Positions 1 to 7,318 of a stretch of DNA of 24,015 nucleotides are shown piece by piece; the first letter of the stretch is position 1; every line of letters begins with the position of its first letter. The stretch lies in the NCBI GenBank assembly GCA_002687795.1, contig NZBG01000001.1, positions 1-24,015 of the forward strand. The letters are read 5' to 3'. The position numbers and the translations under genes were made by a program. The DNA comes from Candidatus Woesearchaeota archaeon. GTDB taxonomy: Archaea > Nanobdellota > Nanobdellia > Woesearchaeales > GCA-2687795. The notes beneath the pieces are model-generated. The model was not told the origin of the DNA, searched no databases, and was given only the letters and a program-made list of their open reading frames with translations.

Positions 1-92
1 TATAATCAAAAATGGTAGAAAAAACTTACGGAGGAAAGGGAGTAGCTGTGGACTACAACTTGGGCTAAAGCCCAAGGTATCCTTTAGATGTA
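1..92 (+). other. upstream junction of the ribosomal operon
   Basis: This short stretch precedes the eL19 gene. In frame 1 the first codons read Y-N-Q-K-W and stop at TAG (16-18). That could be the last residues of the gene upstream, which in archaeal spc-type operons is usually eL32, but five residues cannot identify it. A purine-rich GGAGG lies at 30-34, too far from the eL19 start to serve as its ribosome binding site. An 18-codon ORF (12-68) is also possible but nothing supports it. Confidence 0.3.
59..76 (+). promoter_or_regulatory. perfect hairpin before eL19
   Basis: CTTGGGC (59-65) and GCCCAAG (70-76) form a perfect 7-bp stem with a 4-nt loop, ending 16 nt before the eL19 ATG. No Shine-Dalgarno sequence lies between the hairpin and the start codon. 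It could be an intra-operon processing or translation-control element. No T-tract follows, so an archaeal terminator is unlikely. Confidence 0.4.
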
Positions 93-548
93 ATGAAACA
101 AAATATCCAAAAAAGGCTTGCTGCCCAGATACTTAAATGCTCAACCAAAAGGGTAAAGCTGGATAAAGAAAGGCTGGAAGATATAAAGAAAGCAATCACG
201 AAAGCTAATGTCAAATCTCTTATCAAAGAAAAAGCAATCAAAAGAAAGCCTGTAAAAGGCATATCAAAGTCCAGGGTAAGGAAAAATAAAGCGCAAAAAC
301 GAAAAGGCAGGCAAAGGGGTTATGGCTCAAGGAAAGGAACAAAGAATATAAGATTAGGCAAGAAAAGAAGATGGGTAAACCTGGTCAGGGCGCAAAGGAA
401 ACTGCTTAAAGATATAAAGGAAAGAGGCTTAATAAGCAAACAATCTTACAGAGGGCTTTACTTAAGAGTCAATAGCGGGTTTTTCAGAAACAGGAGGCAT
501 ATAAAGCTCTATATCGGAGAGCAGAACTTGCTGGAAAAGAAGAAATGA
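93..548 (+). CDS. rpl19e: 50S ribosomal protein eL19 (L19e)
   Basis: Large-subunit ribosomal protein shared by archaea and eukaryotes. The 151 residues follow the family from end to end: an N-terminal QKRLAAQIL helix, the basic KPVKGISKSR segment, the GYGSRKGTKN glycine/basic stretch near residues 76-85, and a C-terminal YRGLYLRVNSGFFRNRRHIKLYI block. The length is normal for archaea (about 150). The start follows the odd string ATGTAATG, and the second ATG is the one that matches family N-termini. Its stop codon overlaps the uL18 start as ATGA, implying translational coupling. It is the first complete gene of the operon in this window. Confidence 0.96.
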   Translation: MKQNIQKRLAAQILKCSTKRVKLDKERLEDIKKAITKANVKSLIKEKAIKRKPVKGISKSRVRKNKAQKRKGRQRGYGSRKGTKNIRLGKKRRWVNLVRAQRKLLKDIKERGLISKQSYRGLYLRVNSGFFRNRRHIKLYIGEQNLLEKKK

Positions 549-1045
549 AAAAAACATACAACGTAAAATACAGGAGAAAAAGGCAGGGAAAAACAGATTA
601 CAATAATAGATTGAGGCTGTTATCATCTCATAAGCTAAGATTGGTAGTAAGAGCATCATTAAAGAACATAAGCCTGCAAGTAGTAAAATATAACTCAGAA
701 GGCGACATGGTTCTGTTATCCGTTTCCTCAAAACAGCTGCAGAAACAGTTTGGCTGGAACAAAAGCAAGGGGAACAGGGCTGCAGCATACTTAACAGGCA
801 GCCTGCTTGGGAAGAAAGCCAAAGAAAAAAGCCTTACTGATATGATCCTGGACATGGGAAACTATCCTAATGTCAAAAACTCAAGGGTATATGCAGCGCT
901 CAAGGGCGTGGTAGATGCCGGGATATCTATCCCTCACTCAAAAGAAATATTCCCTTCAGAAGAGCTCATCAAAGGAAACTGCAAGGATGAATTTGATAAT
1001 ACTAAGAAAAGGATTATAGAGGTCAAGCAAAATGGTAAAGAGTGA
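545..1045 (+). CDS. rpl18: 50S ribosomal protein uL18
   Basis: Archaeal/eukaryotic-type uL18 (the eukaryotic L5 family), which binds 5S rRNA in the central protuberance. Visible family features are the basic N-terminus with YRRKRQGKTDY, the RLVVRASLKNISLQVV strand region, the AAAYLTGSLLGKKA helix near residues 80-95, and the VYAALKGVVDAGISIPHS block near residues 117-135. The length of 166 is slightly short compared with typical archaeal members. It overlaps eL19 by four bases at the 5' end and uS5 by 14 bases at the 3' end. The order eL19-uL18-uS5 is the standard archaeal operon order. Confidence 0.95.
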   Translation: MKKTYNVKYRRKRQGKTDYNNRLRLLSSHKLRLVVRASLKNISLQVVKYNSEGDMVLLSVSSKQLQKQFGWNKSKGNRAAAYLTGSLLGKKAKEKSLTDMILDMGNYPNVKNSRVYAALKGVVDAGISIPHSKEIFPSEELIKGNCKDEFDNTKKRIIEVKQNGKE

Positions 1046-1991
1046 AGAAAAGGAACTTTCGAATGAAAGTGAAAAAAGTATGGAAACAAAAGAAAAATCT
1101 TCTATACAAGAAAATAAAGATTCCAAACATCCATCCGGGGTTTCTGAGAAAGTGAAGGCTCCTCAAAAAGAAGAAAAAGCAGAGGAAAAAGAAACCATAA
1201 AGGCTGAAGAGGAAAATAAATACAAAAAAAGATTTGCAGGTAAAGGTGGAAGGAATAGACGAAACACAAGGCAGTCAGGCAGGCCTGCACCGGTTTTTGA
1301 TAAAGAAAAATGGGCGCCAAGGACAGCTTTAGGCAAAAAGGTTAAGCTTGACGAAATAAAGAATATTGATGAAATCTTAGATAAAGGCCTGAAGTTCATA
1401 GAGCCCGAGATAATGGATTGTTTCTTTCCTGGCTCAGAGGCAGAGCTTTTATTAGTTGGCCAGTCAAAAGGAAAGTTTGGAGGCGGCCAGAAAAGAGTGT
1501 TTAAACAAACCCAAAAGAAAACAAGGGAAGGAAACAAGCCGAAGTTTGCGACCATTGCGACAATAGGAAATAAAGACGGGTATGTAGGCATTGGATATGG
1601 CAAGAGCAAAGAAACAGTGCCTGCCAGAGAAAAGGCAATAAGGGAAGCTAAACTAAGTCTTATTAAGATAAGAAGAGGATGCGGCAGCTGGGAATGCAGC
1701 TGCAAGACGGCTCATAGCATACCCTTCAAGGTGAAGGGTAAGTGCGGCTCTGTTATACTCACATTAATGCCAGCCCCAAAAGGAACAGGGCTTTGCGTAA
1801 GCGATGAATGCAAAAAGCTGTTAAGCCTGGCAGGGGTAGAGGATGTTTGGTCAAGTGTTAAAGGTAAAACAACAACAAAGACAAACATGATAAATGCATG
1901 TTTCAGCGCGCTTAAGCAGCTGATGAATATAAAAATCAAGCCAAAGGATATAGAAAACCTTGGCATCATTGAAGGCAACGCAAACAAATAA
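1032..1991 (+). CDS. rps5: 30S ribosomal protein uS5 with long charged N-terminal extension
   Basis: Small-subunit protein involved in decoding fidelity. Residues from about 92 to the end are canonical archaeal uS5: W-x-PRT-x-LGK, the IKNIDEILDKGLKFIEPEI helix, the double-stranded RNA-binding segment with VGQSKGKFGGG, the KFATIATIGNKDGYVGIGYG beta hairpin, and the archaeal RRGCGSWECSC loop followed by HSIPF and GKCGSV. The first roughly 90 residues are a Lys/Glu/Ser-rich disordered extension, making the protein 319 residues against about 210-240 in most archaea. An AGAGGT Shine-Dalgarno at 1018-1023 places the start at 1032 inside the uL18 gene, so the extension appears to be translated. Confidence 0.95.
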   Translation: MVKSEEKELSNESEKSMETKEKSSIQENKDSKHPSGVSEKVKAPQKEEKAEEKETIKAEEENKYKKRFAGKGGRNRRNTRQSGRPAPVFDKEKWAPRTALGKKVKLDEIKNIDEILDKGLKFIEPEIMDCFFPGSEAELLLVGQSKGKFGGGQKRVFKQTQKKTREGNKPKFATIATIGNKDGYVGIGYGKSKETVPAREKAIREAKLSLIKIRRGCGSWECSCKTAHSIPFKVKGKCGSVILTLMPAPKGTGLCVSDECKKLLSLAGVEDVWSSVKGKTTTKTNMINACFSALKQLMNIKIKPKDIENLGIIEGNANK

Positions 1992-1992
1992 A

Positions 1993-2520
1993 ATGGATAA
2001 TGACAACAAAAGCGCAGAAATAAAAGCTGAAGGCAAAGCAGAAGCCAAGCAGCCGGAAGAAAAGGCTGCTCCGCCTAAAGATGATCCTAATAAAAAGATA
2101 GCTGTAATAAGGATAAGAGGGCTTGTTAACATAAGAAAAACTATAAATAATTCACTTGAAATACTTCGGCTTTACAGGAGAAACTATTGTGTTGTACTGC
2201 CTAACACTCCTAATATAATTGGCATGGTCAAAAAGGCAAAGGATTACATAACCTGGGGAGAGCTTAATGATGAAACCTATAAGCTGCTTGTAGAAAAAAG
2301 GGGAGAGGAATATAAGGGCAGAGAGGCTGACAACAAGAAAAAAATAAATTACAAAAACAGGTATTTTGTTTATAATAATAAGAAGTATAAGAAATGTTTC
2401 AGGCTTAGCCCTCCAAGAGGCGGCTTTGAAAGAAAAGGCACTAAAAAGGCTTTCTCTCAGGGCGGCGCATTAGGTTACAGGGCTGAGAAGATAAACTTGC
2501 TCATAAAGAAGATGCTTTAA
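1993..2520 (+). CDS. rpl30: 50S ribosomal protein uL30
   Basis: Archaeal uL30. The core begins near residue 35 with IAVIRIRGLVNIRKTINNSLEILRL. It continues through the conserved VVLPNTPNIIGMVKKAKDYITWGEL segment and ends in the archaeal C-terminal extension with FRLSPPRGGFERKGTKKAFSQGG. About 33 Lys/Glu/Ala residues precede the core, giving 175 in total. A longer reading from 1960 exists, but the ATG at 1993 is preferred because it sits one base after the uS5 stop, the same stop-start arrangement as the neighbouring genes. No Shine-Dalgarno is visible, so reinitiation by terminating ribosomes is likely. Confidence 0.94.
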   Translation: MDNDNKSAEIKAEGKAEAKQPEEKAAPPKDDPNKKIAVIRIRGLVNIRKTINNSLEILRLYRRNYCVVLPNTPNIIGMVKKAKDYITWGELNDETYKLLVEKRGEEYKGREADNKKKINYKNRYFVYNNKKYKKCFRLSPPRGGFERKGTKKAFSQGGALGYRAEKINLLIKKML

Positions 2521-2521
2521 A

Positions 2522-3040
2522 ATGACAATCATCAAGCGTAAAAAAAACACAAGGCAGCGCGGCTCAAAAACCCATGGCTGGGGCTCAATGAAAAAGCACA
2601 GGGGAGCTGGCAGCAGTGGCGGCAGAGGAAAAGCCGGCTCAGGCAAAAGAGGCGATGCCACAAAGCCAAGAATATGGAAAGACAAGAAATACTTAGGAAG
2701 GTATGGCTTTAAAACCCCCGGCTCAAAAACAAAAACCAGGACAATAAACCTCCTTGATATTGAGCTGAGGTTTGACAATCTTCTTTCCATGAAAAAAATT
2801 GCAGAGAAAGAAGGCATATTTAATATAAACCTAAAAGAGATGGGTTATGATAAGCTATTAGGCAAAGGCAAGGTCACAAAAAAATATAATATCAATGTTA
2901 ATAGTGCATCAGCAAAGGCCGTTGACAAAGTTGGAAAGGCTGGCGGGAAAGTTATTATACCAGAACAAAAGAAAGCAGTTCCAGAGCCAAAGCCAGAGCC
3001 AAAACCTGAGCCAAAGCCAGAACCTAAACAATCCGCTTGA
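2522..3040 (+). CDS. rpl15: 50S ribosomal protein uL15 with Pro-Glu-Lys repeat tail
   Basis: Large-subunit assembly protein. The glycine-rich basic N-terminus (RQRGSKTHGWGSMKKHRGAGSSGGRGKAG) is diagnostic of archaeal/eukaryotic uL15. The KYLGRYGF segment and a globular C-terminal domain with LLGKGKVTKKYNINVNSASAKAVDKVGKAGGKVI follow. The last 25 or so residues are a P-E-P-K repeat encoded by near-repetitive DNA at about 2980-3025, which is not part of the family core. The start is one base after the uL30 stop and the stop is two bases before the secY ATG, so the three genes are probably translationally coupled. Confidence 0.95.
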   Translation: MTIIKRKKNTRQRGSKTHGWGSMKKHRGAGSSGGRGKAGSGKRGDATKPRIWKDKKYLGRYGFKTPGSKTKTRTINLLDIELRFDNLLSMKKIAEKEGIFNINLKEMGYDKLLGKGKVTKKYNINVNSASAKAVDKVGKAGGKVIIPEQKKAVPEPKPEPKPEPKPEPKQSA

Positions 3041-3042
3041 AA

Positions 3043-4434
3043 ATGAGCTTTTTCAGAAAACTTATACTAAACCTGCCTGAGGTTGCATCCCCCACGCAGA
3101 AAAGGCTTTCTTTCAAAGAAAAGCTCAAATGGACTGTTCTTGTATTAGTGCTGTTCTTCATTCTTGGAATGATTCCATTATTCGGGCTGGGTCCAAACGC
3201 TTTGCAGCAATTTGAATACTTATCTATCATCTTAGGAGCTAAATTCGGCTCAATCATATCCCTGGGTATCGGGCCCATAGTAACCGCATCAATTGTATTG
3301 CAGCTATTGAACGGCTCAGGCATTGTAAAATTTGACTTAAACTCGCATGAAGGAAAACAGAACTTCCAGGGAATCCAGAAGCTCTTGGCAATATTCTTCA
3401 TTATCTTTGAAGCTGCCATATATGTCTTCATGGGCGGGCTTGCACCTGCATCCCAATATGCCGGCACACCATACTTTTTCCAATTCCAGCTAATCCTCAT
3501 ATTCCAGCTGTTCCTAGGCGGCATGCTAATCTTATTCATGGACGAAATAATCTCCAAATGGGGCTTTGGCTCAGGAATATCATTGTTTATTGTAGCAGGC
3601 GTTTCAGAACAGATATTCATAAGGGCATTCTCGCCATTGCCATCACCAGCTAACCCAGGCATTGCAACAGGCGCAATACCCGCCTTATTCCAGAGCCTAG
3701 CAGCAGGAGACCCAAGAACAGCAGGCTTAATGCTCGCGGGGGTTATTGCAACCGCCTTGGTCTTTGTAATAGCTGTCTATGCACAGGCAATGAAGGTGGA
3801 AATCCCATTAAGCTTTGGAAGAATAAGAGGCCATGGTGTCAGATGGCCTTTAAGCTTTATTTATACATCAAATATTCCGGTTATATTAGTGGCAGCGTTA
3901 ATGGCAAACATACAGTTATGGGCGCGTTTACTGCAAAACTGGGGGCATCCATTTTTAGGAACATTTGTAGGCAACACACCTGTATCAGGCATTGTGAGCT
4001 GGCTATATTCACCTGACCTTGTTGGCAGGATAATCAAAGGCAGCTTTTTATGGTCAGACCTGGGCCATTCATTGGTTTACATTCTCATAATGATGCTGGG
4101 AGCTATGATGTTCTCCATCTTTTGGGTTCAGACAGCAGGCATGGATGCCAAATCACAGGCAAAACAGATGCTCAACTCAGGCCTTCAGATACCAGGCTTC
4201 AGGAGGGATGAAAGAATCCTTGAAAGATTATTGAACAGGTATATATGGCCTCTTGCAATCATGGGTGCATTAACAGTTGGCTTCTTAGCAGCAATGGCTG
4301 ACTTATCTGGCGCACTTAGTAGTGGGACAGGAATACTTCTATCAGTTATGATTATCTATAAGCTTTATGAAGAAATTGCGCAGCAGCATATGATGGACAT
4401 GCATCCAATGATGAGAAAGTTTATGGAGACATGA
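3043..4434 (+). CDS. secY: preprotein translocase subunit SecY (Sec61 alpha)
   Basis: Central pore of the Sec translocon in the cytoplasmic membrane. The 463 residues contain about ten hydrophobic helices. Family signatures include the N-terminal KLKWTVLVLVLFFILGMIPLFG helix, the PIVTASIVLQLL segment of TM2, EIISKWGFGSGISLFIVAG of TM4-5, IRGHGVRWPLSFIYTSNIPVIL before TM7, and the QLLNSGLQIPGFRRDERILERLLNRYIWP-type loop before TM9. The ATG two bases after the uL15 stop is preferred; a TTG lies two codons upstream but overlaps that stop. secY is the usual last gene of the archaeal spc operon, and no strong terminator follows. Confidence 0.96.
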   Translation: MSFFRKLILNLPEVASPTQKRLSFKEKLKWTVLVLVLFFILGMIPLFGLGPNALQQFEYLSIILGAKFGSIISLGIGPIVTASIVLQLLNGSGIVKFDLNSHEGKQNFQGIQKLLAIFFIIFEAAIYVFMGGLAPASQYAGTPYFFQFQLILIFQLFLGGMLILFMDEIISKWGFGSGISLFIVAGVSEQIFIRAFSPLPSPANPGIATGAIPALFQSLAAGDPRTAGLMLAGVIATALVFVIAVYAQAMKVEIPLSFGRIRGHGVRWPLSFIYTSNIPVILVAALMANIQLWARLLQNWGHPFLGTFVGNTPVSGIVSWLYSPDLVGRIIKGSFLWSDLGHSLVYILIMMLGAMMFSIFWVQTAGMDAKSQAKQMLNSGLQIPGFRRDERILERLLNRYIWPLAIMGALTVGFLAAMADLSGALSSGTGILLSVMIIYKLYEEIAQQHMMDMHPMMRKFMET

Positions 4435-4470
4435 TGATTTCTTAACTGATAGTTCTCCTGGACAATACAA

Positions 4471-4563
4471 AAGCTTAAAAACAAGCCTTATTTCCAAACC
4501 ATAAAAAGAGGTGTAAAGCCTCTGTTATTCTCAGAGGAAATAAAGATTATGGAGGGATAAAAA
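4471..4563 (+). promoter_or_regulatory. promoter and leader of the deaminase-like gene
   Basis: A weak TATA-like AGCTTAAAAA lies at 4471-4480. The leader contains AGAGG (4507-4511), CCTCTG (4519-4524) and CAGAGG (4532-4537). The middle segment can pair with either neighbour, so two hairpins are mutually exclusive. A good Shine-Dalgarno (GGAGGGA, 4551-4557) precedes the ATG at 4564. The stems are only 5-6 bp, so the switching idea is tentative. Confidence 0.35.
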
Positions 4564-5416
4564 ATGATAGTAGATATATCAGACACAGCTGAAGAAATGT
4601 CTCTAAAAGGAAGAAGTCTTATTCTAGGTGAACTTGAAAATGATCCTGACTTAGCATTAGGCGGTGCAACAGGTAATACACCCAAGATGTTGTATGCTTT
4701 CACTAGCAGGATCTGTTGATCTCTCTGGAAGAGAAATTTGGTTTTTAGATAGGTATTTTGGTAAAGACTCGTATTATGTCTATGCAGTCAACGCTTTTCA
4801 TAACGCTTTTCCTGAAGGAAAAGGCATTCCTGTAGACAAAATACATGTGCCTCAAGGTATTTTCTATCACAATGGAACAATTGTTCACTCTGATACGCTT
4901 GATAGAATATTTGAAGAAAATCCGGGTGATTATAGTATGTTAGGACCTGAAGTATTTATCCTACCCAATGCAGAACATCCTGTTCTACAAGGGATTGAGG
5001 CTTCAACCAGAGACTATGAAGCGAATTTACCAAGTGAAAGACTGCAAATTCTTGGCATAGGCGTAGAAGGCCATATAGGTTTTAATGAGGAGGGAACACT
5101 AGAAGACAGTGTTACTCATCTTGGAGTACTGGCTCCTTCAACCATTGAAGCAAATGCAGATGATTTCAATGATGGCATTAAAACAAGGTACTATGTTACC
5201 CTGGGAACAGCATCAATAATGGAGGGACACACAGCTGTTTTATTAGCAAATGGAGGAAAGAAAATTGAAGCTGTTTATGGGCTGCTTCATGGGAATAATT
5301 CGGCTTCAGTTTTAAGAAACCATCCCAATGTGTATGTATTCTTGACAAGAGATACATTAGGATTGTGCGATCTAGATGAGTTAAAAAAAGATGAACGTAT
5401 TGAAATACGCCAATAA
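4564..5416 (+). pseudogene. glucosamine-6-phosphate deaminase-like (NagB fold), frameshifted
   Basis: The NagB/6-phosphogluconolactonase-like fold is recognisable in two frames. Frame 1 from ATG 4564 gives an N-terminus with the sugar-phosphate loop GGATGNTP, then stops at TGA 4717-4719. Frame 2 continues the protein from about 4702 with WFLDRYFG (equivalent to NagB FNMDEYVG), GIGVEGHIGFNEEG (5054-5095, equivalent to GIGADGHIAFNEPG), and AVLLANGGKKIEAVYGLLHG near the end. A single +1 shift between about 4684 and 4719 restores about 280 residues, a normal length. The acid expected before GH is Glu (5066-5068) where NagB has Asp; the adjacent His and the later Glu are kept. The downstream frame is intact for over 230 codons, so the break is recent, an assembly error or, less likely, recoding. 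Substrate is unproven. Confidence 0.75.
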
Positions 5417-5443
5417 TAAGGATAAGATAAAGCTTGCAAATCC

Positions 5444-5507
5444 AAAGAAAGCTTTTAGAAACAGAGTTTCTAAACCTTTTGGGAAGTTTCCCAAAAGTTT
5501 AAATAAA
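5444..5507 (+). repeat. 64-bp repeat copy A: double palindrome plus TATA
   Basis: This copy matches copy B (6826-6889) at 60 of 64 positions with no gaps. It contains a first inverted repeat, TTTAGAAA (5454-5461) / TTTCTAAA (5467-5474), and a second, CTTTTGGGAA (5476-5485) / TTCCCAAAAG (5488-5497). The second directly abuts the TATA box TTTAAATA (5498-5505), so it covers the position where TFB contacts the BRE. A protein bound there would be expected to block initiation. The TATA-to-ATG distance is identical in both copies. Confidence 0.85.
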
Positions 5508-5528
5508 CCTATAAACAATATTCTGGTT

Positions 5529-5564
5529 ATGTCAAAAATCCTCTGCATTAAAGTGCATGGTTAG
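5529..5564 (+). CDS. 11-residue ORF downstream of repeat copy A
   Basis: ATG at 5529 lies at exactly the same distance from the copy A TATA box as the start of the 6911 gene does from copy B. It reads M-S-K-I-L-C-I-K-V-H-G and stops at TAG. If copy A is active, this would be a leaderless microprotein, the stub of a lost gene, or the start of an RNA running antisense into the 3' end of the MBL gene. Nothing beyond the placement supports translation. The rest of the 5417-5591 gap holds only repeat copy A and AT-rich sequence. Confidence 0.25.
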   Translation: MSKILCIKVHG

Positions 5565-5591
5565 GATACTTTCAGTAAATTTTTATGATTT

Positions 5592-6731
5592 TTAATTATT
5601 CTTCTGATAATACTCATGCAGCATATCAAGCATTTCCCTTATAATAGAACTATTATCAATTTCACCATCTTCATGAAGGCCTCTGGATATTAATTGAATA
5701 GAATTTTCAACAACCATTTTCTCGGTTTGCGAAAATTGGTGCTCCTTTCCCTTTTTCTTTGGTTGAGAACTCCAATCCCTTAACTGGGCAAGCTTTTCAT
5801 AATCTTCTTTATCTTTTAGCTTAGTTTTTAATATATCAGTCCATATATCCTGCGCCTCAGGCACAGAATACATTTTCATAAAGAATTCTTCTGATGGGTC
5901 ACATAGCTCACCCCAAAGAGTGCCATAAACAGGCATTACCTCCTGATTCATCCAATGAGCAAACTCATTGTCATACTTTGCCCTGATCTCTGACTCAACC
6001 GTTCTCTTATCATTTGCAAAAACAGCGCCATGCCCAGGTATTATGTAATCAGACAAGCCTTCTATTCTTTCCATGCTTCTCCTTGCCTGGGCTATCTGTT
6101 CATCATCATACCCATTGCCATAATAAACATGGCCCATCCTAAAATATGCTTCATCAATAACAGCATCCCCAGCAATAACAAAATCCTTAGATAACCTTTC
6201 GAAAACCAATGATTTATGCTCTGGTGTATGGCCAGGGGTATCAATCACATTCACCCCTTTTATTATTTCGTCTCCTTCTTTAACATGTCTAGCATAGACA
6301 ATATCAGCACCAGCAAACTCAAAAAGATAAGCTTTATTAATATGGTCTGTATGGTTATGGGTCAGGAATACAAGGTCAATATCATCAAAATCAAGCCTAT
6401 GCACCCTAAGAAAGCCTCTTAATATCATCTCATTGCATTTCTTATTATAATCGCTAGTATCATTGAACTTCTCAAATCCAGTGTCAACAATAAGCTTTTT
6501 CTCGCCATCAGTAACATATGCAACAGTCGAGCCGCCAAAAAACCTCTTATGCAGCTCAGGAATTGGGCTTTCATACATACTAGAACCGCTAACCAATATA
6601 TCTATAGAATCTTTAGTAAACTTTCTTGCTGGTTGCGGTTTATCTAATTTAGTTACCGTTACACTAAAAGGAGCAACCAATGTATTTCCAGGTTTTATTA
6701 TCTGATAATCAACCGCCATCTTGCTTTCCAT
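5592..6731 (-). CDS. metallo-beta-lactamase-fold hydrolase
   Basis: The protein has the complete metal-binding set of the MBL superfamily: THNHTDH with His125, His127, Asp129 and His130, then His168 in DTPGHTPEH, Asp189 in IAGDAV, and His234 in IPGHGAV. These should bind two metal ions, usually zinc, and catalyse hydrolysis of an unknown substrate. Residues about 60-240 are the MBL domain. About 50 residues precede it, and about 140 charged helical residues follow that I do not recognise. No signal peptide is seen, so it is cytoplasmic. A TATA-like CTTAAATA lies 17 nt before the first ATG. By the spacing used elsewhere here, the start may be the ATG at 6719 (MAVDYQ). The gene lies between the two direct repeats. 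Confidence 0.9.
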   Translation of the reverse strand: MESKMAVDYQIIKPGNTLVAPFSVTVTKLDKPQPARKFTKDSIDILVSGSSMYESPIPELHKRFFGGSTVAYVTDGEKKLIVDTGFEKFNDTSDYNKKCNEMILRGFLRVHRLDFDDIDLVFLTHNHTDHINKAYLFEFAGADIVYARHVKEGDEIIKGVNVIDTPGHTPEHKSLVFERLSKDFVIAGDAVIDEAYFRMGHVYYGNGYDDEQIAQARRSMERIEGLSDYIIPGHGAVFANDKRTVESEIRAKYDNEFAHWMNQEVMPVYGTLWGELCDPSEEFFMKMYSVPEAQDIWTDILKTKLKDKEDYEKLAQLRDWSSQPKKKGKEHQFSQTEKMVVENSIQLISRGLHEDGEIDNSSIIREMLDMLHEYYQKNN

Positions 6732-6744
6732 AGGGAAAACAAAC

Positions 6745-6760
6745 AGCTTATTTAAGCTTT
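6745..6760 (-). promoter_or_regulatory. promoter of the MBL gene
   Basis: On the minus strand the sequence AAGCTTAAATAAGCT contains a TATA-like CTTAAATA within a near-perfect palindrome (AGCTTA-TT-TAAGCT read on the plus strand). It lies about 17 nt before the first ATG of the MBL gene, which suggests a very short leader or leaderless mRNA. Confidence 0.5.
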
Positions 6761-6825
6761 ACGTTCCTTAACTACTATTTAGGACTTAAAGATTATGTGG
6801 GGGTTGAAGTATAATAGAATTTATT

Positions 6826-6889
6826 AAAGAAACCTTTCAGAAACAGAGTTTCTAAACTCTTTGGGAAGTTTCCCAAAAGTTTAAATAAA
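6826..6889 (+). repeat. 64-bp repeat copy B: palindromes plus TATA, promoter of the 6911 operon
   Basis: This is the second copy of the 5444-5507 element, with four substitutions. Two substitutions shorten the second palindrome to 8 bp: TTTGGGAA (6860-6867) / TTCCCAAA (6870-6877). TATA box TTTAAATA is at 6880-6887, followed 23 nt later by the ATG of the 6911 gene, so transcription is probably leaderless. With copy A it brackets the oppositely oriented MBL gene in direct orientation. Confidence 0.85.
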
Positions 6890-6910
6890 ATAAAACTGAT
6901 TAGGTTAGTT

Positions 6911-7294
6911 ATGCTCGAAAACTGGAAAAAAGAGGTTGCAAGAGACTGCATTGCACTAGGCTCAATACCCTTCTACTTTATTGTTATCATAAGGGCAATC
7001 ATCGGGAAATATAATGTTTTTGTTTATCAATTACTGATAGCTCTGGCTGTTCTGGTTATTTTGGGTTTTCTGATAAAAAGATCTGACATGCACATAGCAA
7101 GATGCTTTGCATTATGGGCTTTTACTTCATTGTTCTATCAGGATAACTTGTACACAGCATTTGCATTCCTGCTTTGGATTGCTGTGCTGGTATCCTCATA
7201 TTACCTTAAGGTCAAGAAAAGCATGATTGTTAAAGGAACAGTGTTAGGTATTGCCAGCTCAGGAGCTGGCTATTATCTTGCTGGGCTGGTTTAA
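6911..7294 (+). CDS. small multi-pass membrane protein, unknown function
   Basis: I do not recognise a family. The 127 residues contain about four hydrophobic helices: roughly 14-32 (CIALGSIPFYFIVIIRAII), 38-57 (VYQLLIALAVLVILGFLI), 64-98 (ARCFALWAFTSLF and LYTAFAFLLWIAVLVSSYYL, probably two helices) and a last, weaker one at 108-127. The N-terminus is amphipathic and charged. Expression is expected from repeat copy B, with the ATG at the predicted leaderless start. It is followed 24 nt later by a second small membrane protein with its own Shine-Dalgarno, so the two probably form an operon and may act together. Confidence 0.8.
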   Translation: MLENWKKEVARDCIALGSIPFYFIVIIRAIIGKYNVFVYQLLIALAVLVILGFLIKRSDMHIARCFALWAFTSLFYQDNLYTAFAFLLWIAVLVSSYYLKVKKSMIVKGTVLGIASSGAGYYLAGLV

Positions 7295-7318
7295 AAACAA
7301 TAAAAAGAGGTGATAAAC

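Noticed and set aside
12..68. 18-codon ORF before eL19
   Set aside because: It has no family match and no usable ribosome binding site, and its end lies in the hairpin stem.
1102..1987. Minus-strand ORFs within uS5
   Set aside because: They lie wholly inside a conserved gene and have low-complexity hydrophobic composition.
5444..5507. CRISPR repeat
   Set aside because: There are only two copies, 1382 bp apart, with a gene between them and no spacer array or cas genes.
5444..6889. Repeat-flanked MBL gene as an insertion sequence or transposon
   Set aside because: There is no transposase or recombinase gene, the repeats are direct rather than terminal inverted, and no target-site duplication is evident.
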